Assembly (NCBI RefSeq): GCF_046630445.1
Contig: NC_092342.1
Span: 79,348,001-79,412,000, forward strand
DNA: 64,000 bases
Source of the DNA: Rutidosis leptorrhynchoides
Taxonomy: Eukaryota; Streptophyta; Magnoliopsida; Asterales; Asteraceae
Direction of reading: 5' to 3'
The notes below the pieces were generated by a model. That model searched no databases. It was not told the origin of the DNA and saw only the letters and a list, made by a program, of their open reading frames with translations. Shown in pieces: positions 12,189 to 23,200 of this stretch. The position numbers and the translations under genes were made by a program. How positions within the stretch are numbered: position 1 is the stretch's first letter; each line of letters starts with the position of its first letter.

Positions 12189-15100
12189 TGTAGTGACCCG
12201 AACTTTTCCATGTTTATATATATTAAATGAAATTGATATTTACATGATTAAGTGTTTCCAACATGTTAAGCAATCAAACTTATTAAGACTTGATTAATTG
12301 GAATAGGTTTCATATAGACAAATGACCACCCAAGTTGACCGGTGATTCACGAACGTTAAAACTTGTAAAAACTATACGATGACATATATATGGTTATATA
12401 TATAGTTAACATGATTTTATTATAAGTATGTATCTCATTAGGTATTTTAACAATGAGTTATATACATAAAAATGAGACTATTAAATTAAGAAACTCGAAA
12501 ACGATATATATAACGATTATCGTTATAACGTCTTACTAGGTACATATGAATCATATTAAGATATTGATACACTTGGTTAATTATTTTAAATGATAAGTAA
12601 ATATATCATTAAGTGTATTAACAATGAACTACATATGTAAAAATAAGACTACTAACTTAATGATTTTGAAACGAGACATATATGTAACGATTATCGTTGT
12701 AACGACATTTAAGGTATATAGATCATATTAAGAGATATTCGTACATCATAATATCATGATAATATAATAATTTAAAATCTCATTTGATATTATAAACATT
12801 GGGTTAACAACATTTAACAAGATCGTTAACCTAAAGGTTTCAAAACAACATTTACATGTAACGACTAATTATGACTTAACGACTCAGTTGAAATGTATAT
12901 ACATGTAGTGTTTTAATATGTATTCATACACTTTTGAAAGACTTCAAAACACTTATCAAAATACTTCTACTTAACAAAAATTCTTACAATTACATCCTCG
13001 TTCACTTTCATCAACAAATCTACTCGTATGCACCCGTATTCGTACTCGTACAATACACAACTTTTAGATGTATGTACTATTGGTATATACACTCCAATGA
13101 TCAGCTCTTAGCAGCCCATGTGATTCACCTAACACATGTGGGAACCATCATTTGGAAACTAGCATGAAATATCTCATAAAATTACAAAAATATGAGTAAT
13201 CATTCATGACTTATTTACATGAAAACAAAATTACATATCCTTTATATCTAATCCATACACCAACGACCAAAAACACCTACAAACACTTTCATTCTTCAAT
13301 TTTCTTCATATAATTGATCTCTCTCAAGTTCTACCTTCAAGTTCTAAGTGTTCTTCATAAATTCCAAAAGTTCTAGTTTCATAAAATCAAGAATACTTCC
13401 AAGATTGCAAGTTTACTTCCAAGTTTTCTAAATCCATTCCAAGTAATCATCCAAGATCAAGAAACCTTTGTTACTTACAATAGGTTATCTTTCTAATACA
13501 AGGTAATAATCATATTAAAACTTTAATTCAATTTCTATTACTATAACAATCTTATTTCGAGTGAAAATCTTACTTGAAATTGTTTTCGTGTCATGATTCT
13601 ACTTCAAGAACTTTCAATCCATCCAAGGATCCTTTGAAGCTAGATCCATTTTTTTCATTTCCAGTAGGTTTATCCAAGGAACTTGAGGTAGTAATGATGT
13701 TCATAACATCATTCGATTCATACATAAAAAGCTGTCTTATTCAACGTTTTAAACTAGTAATCACTAGAACATAGTTTAGTTAATTCTAAACTTGTTCGCA
13801 AATAAAGTTAATCCTTCTAACTAGACTTTTAAAATCAACTAAAAACATGTTCTATATCTATATGATATGCTAACTTAATGATTTAAAACCCGGAAACACG
13901 ATAAACACCATAAAACTGGATATACGCCGTCGTAGTAAAACCGGGGGCTGTTTTGGTTGGGATAATTAAAAGCTAAGAAGAACTTTGATTTAAAAGCTAT
14001 ACTTCTGGAAAAATGATTTTTCTTATGAACATGAAACTATATCCAAAAATCATGGTTAAACTCAAAGTGAAAGTATGTTTTTCAAAATGGTCATCAAGAT
14101 GTCGTTCTTTCGACGGAAATGACTACCTCTTTCAAAAATGACTTGTAACTTGTATTTCCGACTATAAACTTATACTTTTTCTATTTAGATTCATAAATTT
14201 AAGTTCAATACGAAACCGTGGCCACTGGAATCACTCAAAACGGATTAGAAACGAAGAAATGGCGAGTAAAACAAGATTGATAAAAACTACTCATTTTACC
14301 TACGTGAAAGTTAGTAATAAATCTATTCCAACCATAACCTAATCAACTTATATTGTATATTATGTAATCTTGAGATACCATAGACACGTATACAATGTTT
14401 TGACCTATCATGTCGACCCATCTATATATATATATTGCGGAACAACCATAGACACTCTATATGTGAATGTTGGAGTTAGCTATACAGCGTTGAGGTTGAT
14501 TCCAAAATATATATATAGTTAGAGTTGTGATCAATACTGAGATACGTATACACTGGGTCGTGGATTGATTCAAGATAATATTTATCGATTTATTTCTGTA
14601 CATCTAACTGTGGACAACTAGTTGTAGGTTACTAATGAGGACAGCTGACTTAATGAACTTAAAACATCAAAATGTATTAAAAGTGTTGTAAATATATTTT
14701 GAACATACTTTGATATATATGTACATATTTGTTATAGGTTCGTGAATCGAACGGTGGCCAAGTCTTACTTCCTGACGAAGTAAAAATCTTTGAAAGTGAG
14801 TTATAGTCCCACTTTTAAAATCTAATATTTTTGGGATGAGAATACATGCAGGTTTTATAAATGATTTACAAAATAGACACAAGTACGCGAAACTACATTC
14901 TATGGTTGAATTATCAAAATCAAATATGTCCCTTTTTATTAAGTCTGGTAATCTAAGAATTAGGGAACAGACACCCTAATTGACGCGAATCCTAAAGATA
15001 GATCTATTGGGCCTAACTAACCCCATCCAAAGTACCGGATGCTTTAGTACTTCGAAATTTATATCATATCCGAAGGGTGTCCCGGAATGATGGGGATATT

Positions 15101-15629
15101 CTTATATATGCATCTTGTTAATGTCGGTTACCAGGTGTTCACCATATGAAAGATTTTTATCTCTATCTATGGGATATGTATTGAAATATGAAATCTTGTG
15201 GTCTATTGTTACGATTTGATATATATAGGTTAAACCTATAACTCACCAACATTTTTGTTGACGTTTAAAGCATGTTTATTCTCAGGTGAATACTAAGAGC
15301 TTTCGCTGTTGCATACTAAAATAAGGACAAGATTTGGAGTCCATGTTTGTATGATATTGTGTAAAAACTGCATTCAAGAAACTGATTTCGATGTAACATA
15401 TTTGTATTGCAAACCATTATGTAATGGTCGTGTGTAAACAAGATATTTTAGATTATCATTATTTGATAATCTACGTAAAGCTTTTTAAACCTTTATTTAT
15501 AAAATAAAGGTTATGGTTTGTTTTAAAAATGAATGCAGTCTTTGAAAAACGTCTCATATAGAGGTCAAAATCTCGCAACGAAATCAATTAATATGGAACG
15601 TTTTTAATCAATAAGAACGGGAAATTTCA
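12189..15629 (+). repeat. Tek-C LTR1 (5' LTR)
   Basis: A 3441-bp LTR, about 1 percent different from LTR2 (20260-23704) over the first 400 bp compared by eye. The 3' part contains blocks conserved with every other LTR here: GCGAATCCTAAAGATAGATC near 14984, ACTCACCAAC at 15241, and GTTTATTCTCAGG followed by the TTTCGCTGTTG region at about 15273-15312. Open frames inside have no coding support. Confidence 0.95.
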
Positions 15630-15631
15630 GT

Positions 15632-15643
15632 TGGTATCAGAGC
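15632..15643 (+). other. Tek-C unit 1 primer-binding site
   Basis: TGGTATCAGAGC is an exact 12-base complement of the 3' end of plant initiator tRNA-Met. It lies two bases after the LTR end, the usual arrangement for Tekay-type elements. Confidence 0.92.
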
Positions 15644-15707
15644 GTTGGTCTTAGAGAACCAGAAAATTTGCATTAGTGTGTCTTATCGAGTTTGTTAGGA
15701 TGCATTA

Positions 15708-15713
15708 GTAAGT
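15708..15713 (+). promoter_or_regulatory. Candidate 5' splice site in Tek-C leader
   Basis: GTAAGT, the consensus intron start, follows TTA 65 bases after the PBS. The equivalent site in unit 2 and in Tek-D is GTGAGT, also a good donor. It could join to acceptor-like AGs before the leader ORF (15838), the F-box ORF (16561) or gag (about 17597). The motif is seen; its use is inferred. Confidence 0.4.
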
Positions 15714-15838
15714 CTGGACTTCGATCGTGTTTTCTTTAAAAATGATTGCTTAACATTTTTATTGGAAACTATATATTATTAACATGTATATATTATGTGA
15801 TATATTAATCTCTTAACATGTTTGATATTGTGTTATAG

Positions 15839-16438
15839 ATGTCTACCTCTAGCACAAATCCCATTGACTCACCTAATAATAACGAAGAGTCGAATATATA
15901 TTGGACTGATTCACAAGTTCCCGAAGAGGAACCGGAAGAAGAATCAGAACCGGAAGAAGAATCAGAACCGGAAGAGGAGGAACCGGAGGAGGAAATAGAA
16001 CCGGTGGGGGAAATAATAAAATGGTTAAGTAAAAGAAAATCCTCAACCAACTGACCAAGGTTAATTATGGTCAATGGTGTTTCCGCCAAGGAAGCAAAAT
16101 ATTGGGAGGATTACCAATTCTCCGATGAATCGGATTCCGACGAGAATTCCGATGATGTTATAGAAATTACCCCAACTGAATTTAAAAAGGCAAAAGAAAA
16201 TAATAAGGGAAAGGGCATAAAAATAGAGAAATCTATATCCAACCCCGATGAACTTTATATGTATCGTCAACCCCCGAAGTCCTTAAGTTGTAACAATGAC
16301 TCGGGAACCTCTAAACCACCAGGTTTTTCTAAACCTTTGTGGAAAATGACAGCTAGTATTAGGGGAACATCATATATCCCTAGAAACTTGTCAAAAAGAA
16401 CCAAAACCGAAGAAGAAGAAACGAGCGAGTCAGAATAA
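15839..16438 (+). pseudogene. Tek-C unit 1 acidic leader ORF with one stop
   Basis: A 200-codon frame runs between the PBS and the F-box ORF, interrupted only by TGA at 16052-16054. Tek-D has CGA at that codon, so this is a C-to-T nonsense change. The N-terminal third is a Glu/Pro/Ser repeat (units of about EPEEES), giving a strongly acidic protein. The middle has SDESDSDENSDD, and the C-terminal part has basic KENNKGKGIKIEK and PPGFSKP. No known domain is recognised. The ATG follows TTATAG directly, an acceptor-like context. The Tek-D copy is intact at 204 residues and has one more acidic repeat unit. Confidence 0.75.
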
Positions 16439-16540
16439 GATAGTTGTATTCGTGTGGTGTAATATATGTAGTATAGTGTGCTTATGCTTTATGATATATG
16501 TAAAAATTGCTTGTATTAATAAGTATTTTTTTTATGAATC

Positions 16541-16561
16541 TAACTCTTGTCTATTTTACAG
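16541..16561 (+). promoter_or_regulatory. Candidate 3' splice site before F-box ORF
   Basis: A pyrimidine-rich stretch ending TCTATTTTACAG lies 14 bases before the F-box ATG. The same sequence is kept in unit 2 and in Tek-D. Paired with the leader donor it would place the F-box ORF first in a spliced mRNA. This is inferred from sequence only. Confidence 0.4.
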
Positions 16562-16575
16562 TATAAAAACACAAA

Positions 16576-17259
16576 ATGGATAGACAACCCAATATTTTAA
16601 GAGACCTACCCGGAGACATGATTGATGAAATCTTGTCTAGAGTCGGTCAGAATTCCTCGGCACAACTATTTAAGGCGAGATCAGTTTGTAAGACATTCAA
16701 AGAACGTTCCAAGAATTCCTTGGTTTATAAAAGGCTTTCGTTAGAAAGATGGGGGATATCACATTGGGAAATTCATAAGTTACGATGTGTTTACTTTGAC
16801 GCATATATTGCGGGGAACCCAAATGCTATTTTACGCAACGGGTTAAGAAATTATTTTGACTCAATATATCCGATTATAGGACTTCGTGATTTAGAAAAAG
16901 CGGCTAACATGCAACATAAAGAAGCATGTTATGCTTACGGCTTAGTAATGTTCTCTTCTCACCAAAGTGAGAACAAGAACATCGGGCTACAACTATTAAA
17001 CAAAACGTTTCCACAAGTGACGGAGTCGGTAATTGGGGTAAGAAATGAGGTTTTTAGATTGTTAAGGGACTGTTGGATATTACGTAACCCTCGTCCCTTT
17101 GACGACATTACAACACGCTGTCTTATCAACGGCCATAACGGTTATGTTCCACAAGACCAAGGATGGGAAGTAGTCCTAGTAAAACCAGAATGCATGACTT
17201 GTTTCTGGACGTATGAATTACGTGTCTTTATTGCCTTTGCTGAACGACTTGTGTACTAG
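16576..17259 (+). CDS. F-box protein cargo of Tek-C (At1g67623/At2g35280-like)
   Basis: An intact 227-residue ORF. An N-terminal F-box spans about residues 8-50 (LRDLPGDMIDEILSRVG, then LFKARSVCKTF). The F-box family binds SKP1 and recruits substrates to SCF ubiquitin ligases. Residues about 80-145 ([35 protein letters not shown]) match the Sel1/TPR-like part typical of the plant At1g67623-like F-box group. The C-terminal end has a CMTC pair at 206-209. It lies between the acidic leader ORF and gag-pol, in the same orientation, with no intron. It differs from the Tek-D copy at 8 of 227 residues. The substrate is unknown. It is best read as a captured host gene carried by the retrotransposon. 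Confidence 0.85.
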   Translation: MDRQPNILRDLPGDMIDEILSRVGQNSSAQLFKARSVCKTFKERSKNSLVYKRLSLERWGISHWEIHKLRCVYFDAYIAGNPNAILRNGLRNYFDSIYPIIGLRDLEKAANMQHKEACYAYGLVMFSSHQSENKNIGLQLLNKTFPQVTESVIGVRNEVFRLLRDCWILRNPRPFDDITTRCLINGHNGYVPQDQGWEVVLVKPECMTCFWTYELRVFIAFAERLVY

Positions 17260-17451
17260 CTAGAATTATCTTCACAACTATCTTGTATCAAAGTTATTGT
17301 GTGCTATATTTCATGCTTTATGTAAAATAAGCGGTATTGTAAGTTTGTAAAATATTGTATAAAAGTTTGAACGCGAAATATTATTATAATCAGTTTTTCA
17401 TATAGAATTGTAGTAGTTGAATTGTATATTAGCTACTAAGTATGAACTTAA

Positions 17452-17468
17452 CGGGTAGGTACTACCCG
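17452..17468 (+). promoter_or_regulatory. Internal hairpin repeating the PPT-like motif
   Basis: CGGGTAG-GTA-CTACCCG is a perfect 7-bp stem with a 3-base loop, sited between the F-box ORF and gag. Its left arm and flank (TTAACGGGTAGGTAC) are identical to the bases abutting the 3' LTR at 20246-20259. It is conserved in Tek-D (34323-34339). It could be a second plus-strand primer site or an RNA regulatory hairpin. Confidence 0.55.
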
Positions 17469-17564
17469 AATTTAAACTTATAAAACGCTAATATGAAGAA
17501 AAAGCTTTTATAATTGAGTTCATATTATGCTACGAAATACTATTAACTACTCTTAATATTCTGT

Positions 17565-20224
17565 ATGATTAACTTGTTCCATTTGACTATTTTGAAGGAA
17601 ATGGCACCGACTACTCGACACACCGTGAATATGAATGAAGAGGAATTCCGTACTTTTCTAGCTTCAAACATAGTCGCAGTACAGACTTCTCTACATACCA
17701 ACAATAACCTTGGATCTAGCATTACAGGAAATCGTGTAGGATGCACCTACAAAGAATTCACTGCCTGCAAACCTTTGGAATTTGATGGAACCGAAGGACC
17801 GATCGGAATGAAACGGTGGACCGAGAAGGTCGAATTGGTGTTTGCCATAAGTAAGTGTACTGAAGAGGACAAAGTGAAGTATGCTACGCATACCTTCATA
17901 GGTTCTGCGTTAACATGGTGGAATACCTATCTAGAGCAAGTGGGACAAGATGATGCTTACGTACTACCGTGGTCAGCATTCAAGCACTTGATGAACGAGA
18001 AGTACCATCCCAGAACCGAGGTCAATAAGCTCAAGACAGAACTTAGAGGGTTACAAACCCAAGGATTTGATATTACCACGTACGAAAGACGATTCACAGA
18101 ATTATGCCTATTGTGTCCGGGAGCGTTCGAAGATGAGGAAGAGAAGATCGACGCGTTTTTGAAAGGATTACCGGAAAGAATCCAAGAAGATATAAGTTCA
18201 CACGAGCCCGCCTCCATACAACAGGCATGTAGAATGGCTCACAAACTAGTGAACCAGATTGAAGAAAGAATTAAAGAACAGACTGCTGAAGAGGCCAATG
18301 TGAAGCAAGTCAAAAGAAAGTGGGAGGAAAACGGTGATAAGAATCACCAATACAACAACAACAGCAATTACAAAAATAATCGCAACAATTATCCCAACAA
18401 TCGCAACATCAATCGCAACTACAACAAACGGCCCAACAACAACAACAATAACAACAGTAACTACAACAATCATCCCAACAACAATAACAACCGCAACAAC
18501 AACAACAATCAGAAGCAGCTATGCCAAAGGTGTGAAAAGTATCACTCGGGGTTCTGCACCAAATTTTGCAACAAGTGTAAAAGAAATGGTCATAGCGCGG
18601 CGAAGTGTGAGGTCTACGGACCAAGGGTTAACAGAACGAAAGGAACAAATGGTGTCGGAATGAGTAATGGCGGAGCAAGTAGTGTCGAAGCAAGTTATGC
18701 CAATGAAGTTTGTTATAAATGTGAAAAACCGGGCCACATTATTAGAAATTGCCCGAACCAGGAGAACACGAATGGACAAGGCCGTGGAAGAGTTTTCAAT
18801 ATTAATGCGGCAGAGGCACAGGAAGACCCGGAGCTTGTTACGGGTATGTTTCTTATTGAAACCATCAGGAAGACAGAACCCGGTATAGGGCTGAAAGGAT
18901 TTGGGTACCAAAATTTGGAGATATGAGAGAAATGGTACTTAGAGAAGCTCATTAAACCAGATACTCAATACATCCTGGAACGGAGAAGATGTACAAGGAT
19001 CTCAAGAAACATTTTTGGTGGCCGGTTATGAAAGCCGATGTTGCTAAATACGTAGGAGAATGTTTGACGTGTTCTAAGGTCAAAGCTGAGCATCAGAAAC
19101 CATCAGGTCTACTTCAACAACCCGAAATCCCGGAATGGAAATGGTAAAACATTACCATGGATTTCATCACTAAATTGCCAAGGACTGCAAGTGGTTTTGA
19201 TACTATTTGGGTAATAGTTGATCGTCTCACCAAATCAGCACACTTCCTGCCAATAAGAGAAGATGACAAGATGGAGAAGTTAGCATGACTGCATTTGAAG
19301 GAAGTCGTCTCCATACATGGAATACCAATCTCTATTATCTCTGATAGGGATGGCATATTTATTTCAAGATTCTGGCAGACATTACAGCAAGCATTAGGAA
19401 CTCGTCTAGACATGAGTACTGCCTATCATCCATAAACTGATGGGCAGAGTGAAAGGACGATACAAACGCTTAAATACATGCTACGAGCATGTGTTATTGA
19501 TTTTGGAAACAGTTGGGATCGACATCTACCGTTAGCAGAATTTTCCTACAACAACAGCTACCATTCAAGCATTGAGATGGCGCCATTTAAGGCACTTTAT
19601 GGTAGAAAGTGCAGGTCTCCGATTTGTTGGAATGAAGTGGGGGATAGACAGATTACGGGTCCGGAGATAATACAAGAAACTACCGAGAAAATCATCCAAA
19701 TTCAACAAAGATTGAAAACTGCCCAGAGTCGACAAAAGAGCTACGCGGACAGTAAAAGAAAAGATATAGAGTTTGAAATTGGAGAAATGGTCATGCTTAA
19801 GGTTTCACCTTGGAAAGGCGTTGTTCGATTTGGTAAACGGGGGAAACTAAATCCAAGGTACATTGGACCATTCAAGATTATAGATCGTGTCGGACCAGTA
19901 GCTTACCAATTGGAGATACCTCAACAACTCGCGGCTGTACATAATACTTTCCACGTCTCAAATTTGAAGAAATGTTTTGCTAAAGAAGATCTCACTATTC
20001 CGTTGGACGAAATCCAAATCAATGAAAAACTTCAATTCATTGAAGAACCCGTCGAAATAATGGATCGTGAGTTTAAGAGACTTAAACAAAATAAGATACC
20101 GATTGTTAAGATTCGATGGAATGCTCGTAGAGAACCCGAGTTCACCTGGGATCGTGAAGATCAGATGAAGAATAAATACCCGCATCTATTTCTAGAAGAT
20201 TCGTCAACACTTTCAACAGCTTAA
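17565..20224 (+). pseudogene. Tek-C unit 1 gag-integrase with PR-RT-RH deleted
   Basis: Gag is open from 17565. The ATG at 17601 (MAPTTRHTV, context GAAATGG) is the better start. Gag shows a capsid-like region (WWNTYLEQVGQDDAY), a poly-Asn stretch encoded by AAC repeats (18340-18510) and zinc knuckles, including an intact [14 protein letters not shown]. At about 18858 the frame jumps from the start of protease to the region before integrase. About 2 kb are lost relative to Tek-D, covering protease, RT and RNase H. The integrase, GPY/F (NPRYIGPF) and chromodomain-like end continue to TAA at 20222-20224, with several stops (near 18924, 19146, 19286 and 19433). It cannot encode replication enzymes. 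Confidence 0.9.
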
Positions 20225-20259
20225 AATTTCGGGACGAAATTTATTTAACGGGTAGGTAC
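20224..20259 (+). promoter_or_regulatory. Tek-C unit 1 hairpin and polypurine tract
   Basis: AAATTTCG-GGA-CGAAATTT (20224-20242) is a perfect hairpin overlapping the integrase stop, followed by ATTTAACGGGTAGGTAC abutting LTR2. The same pair of motifs precedes the 3' LTR of Tek-A, B, D and E. Confidence 0.8.
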
Positions 20260-23200
20260 TGTAGTGACCCGAACTTTTCCATGTTTATATATATTAAATG
20301 AAATTGATATTTACATGATTAAGTGTTTCCAACATGTTAAGGAATCAAACTTATTAAAACTTGATTAATTGGAATAGGTTTCATATAGACAAATGACCAC
20401 CCAAGTTGACCGGTGATTCACGAACGTTAAAACTTGTAAAAACTATACGATGACATATATATGGTTATATATATAGTTAACATGATTTTATTATAAGTAT
20501 GTATCTCATTAGGTATTTTAACAATGAGTTACATACATAAAAATGAGACTATTAAATTAAGAAACTCGAAAACGATATATATAACGATTATCGTTATAAC
20601 GTCTTACTAGGTACATATGAATCATATTAAGATATTGATACACTTGGTTACTTATGTTAAATGATAAGTAAATATATCATTAAGTGTATTAACAATGAAC
20701 TACATATGTAAAAATAAGACTACTAACTTAATGATTTTGAAACGAGACATATATGTAACGATTATCGTTGTAACGACATTTAAGGTATATAGATCATATT
20801 AAGAGATATTCGTACATCATAATATCATGATAATATAATAATTTAAAATCTCATTTGATATTATAAACATTGGGTTAACAACATTTAACAAGATCGTTAA
20901 CCTAAAGGTTTCAAAACAACATTTACATGTAACGACTAACGATGACTTAACGACTCAGTTAAAATGTATATACATGTAGTGTTTTAATATGTATTCATAC
21001 ACTTTTTAAAGACTTCAAAACACTTATCAAAATACTTCTACTTAACAAAAATGCTTACAATTACATTCTCGTTCAGTTTCATCAACAAATCTACTCGTAT
21101 GCACCCGTATTCGTACTCGTACAATACACAGCTTTTAGATGTATGTACTATTGGTATATACACTCCAATGATTAGCTTTTAGCAGCCCATGTGAGTCACC
21201 TAACACATGTGGGAACCATCATTTGGAAACTAGCATGAAATATCTCATAAAATTATAAAAATATGAGTAATCATTCATGACTTATTTACATGAAAACAAA
21301 ATTACATATCTTTTATATCTAATCCATACACCAACGACCAAAAACATCTACAAACACTTTCATTCTTCAATTTTCTTCATCTAATTGATCTCTCTCAAGT
21401 TCTACCTTCAAGTTCTAAGTGTTCTTCATAAATTCCAAAAGTTCTAGTTTCATAAAATCAAGAATACTTCCAAGATTGCAAGTTTACTTCCAAGTTTTCT
21501 AAATCCATTCCAAGTAATCATCCAAGATCAAGAAACCTTTGTTACTTACAGTAGGTTATCTTTCTAATACAAGGTAATAATCATATTCAAACTTTAATTC
21601 AATTTCTATTACTATAACAATCTTATTTCGAGTGGAAATCTTATTTGAAATTGTTTTCGTGTCATGATTCTGCTTCAAGAACTTTCAAGCCATCCAAGGA
21701 TCCTTTGAAGCTAGATCCATTTTTTTCATTTCCAGTAGGTTTATCCAAGGAACTTGAGGTAGTAATGATGTTCATAACATCATTCGATTCATACATAAAA
21801 AGCTGTCTTATTCAACGTTATAAACTAGTAATCACTAGAACATAGTTTAGTTAATTCTAAACTTGTTCGCAAATAAAGTTAATCCTTCTAACTAGACTTT
21901 TAAAATCAACTAAACACATGTTCTATATCTATATGATATGCTAACTTAATGATTTAAAACTCGGAAACACGATAAACACCATAAAACTGGATATACGCCG
22001 TCGTAGTAAAACCGGGGGCTGTTTTGGTTGGGATAATTAAAAGCTAAGAAGAACTTTGATTTAAAAGCTATACTTCTGGAAAAATGATTTTTCTTATGAA
22101 CATGAAACTAAATCCAAAAATCATGGTTAAACTCAAAGTGAAAGTATGTTTTTCAAAATGGTCATCAAGATGTCGTTCTTTTGACGGAAATGACTACCTC
22201 TTTCAAAAATGACTTGTAACTTGTATTTTCGACTATAAACTTATACTTTTTCTATTTACATTCATAAAGTTAAGTTAAATACGAAACCTTGGCCACTGGA
22301 ATCACTCAAAACGGATTAGAAACGAAGAAATGGCGAGTAAAACAAGATTGATAAAAACTACTCATTTTACCTACGTGAAAGTTAGTAATAAATCTATTCC
22401 AACCATAACCTAATCAACTTATATTGTATATTATGTAATCTTGAGATACCATAGACACGTATACAATGTTTCGACCTATCATGTCGACCCATCTATATAT
22501 ATATTGCGGAACAACCATAGACACTCTATATGTGAATGTTGGAGTTAGCTATACAGGGTTGAGGTTGATTCCAAAATATATATATATATATAGTTAGAGT
22601 TGTGATCAATACTGAGATACGTATACACTGGGTCGTGGATTGATTCAAGATAATATTTATCGATTTATTTCTGTACATCTAACTGTGGACAACTAGTTGT
22701 AGGTTACTAACGAGGACAGCTGACTTAATGAACTTAAAACATCAAAATGTATTAAAAGTGTTGTAAATATATTTTGAACATACTTTGATATATATGTACA
22801 TATTTGTTATAGGTTCGTGAATCGACCAGTGGCCAAGTCTTACTTCCCGACGAAGTAAAAATCTGTGAAAGTGAGTTATAGTCCCACTTTTAAAATCTAA
22901 TATTTTTGGGATGAGAATACATGCAGGTTTTATAAATGATTTACAAAATAGACACAAGTACGTGAAACTACATTCTATGGTTGAATTATCGAAATCAAAT
23001 ATGCCCCTTTTTATTAAGTCTGGTAATCTAAGAATTAGGGAACAGACACCCTAATTGACGCGAATCCTAAAGATAGATCTATTGGGCCTAACTAACCCCA
23101 TCCAAAGTACCGGATGCTTTAGTACTTCGAAATTTATATCATATCCGAAGGGTGTCCCGGAATGATGGGGATATTCTTATATATGCATCTTGTTAATGTC

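Noticed and set aside
14667..14882. Short frame (start MCLFCKSFIKPA) found in many LTR copies, e.g. 22742, 27070, 36917, 46313 and 62699
   Set aside because: It recurs because the LTR block recurs, on the antisense strand of the element, with no protein motif and no supporting context.
18246..18473. Val/Ile-rich minus-strand frame that looks like a membrane protein
   Set aside because: It is the antisense of the AAC repeats that encode poly-Asn in gag; the same artefact occurs at 33312-33545.
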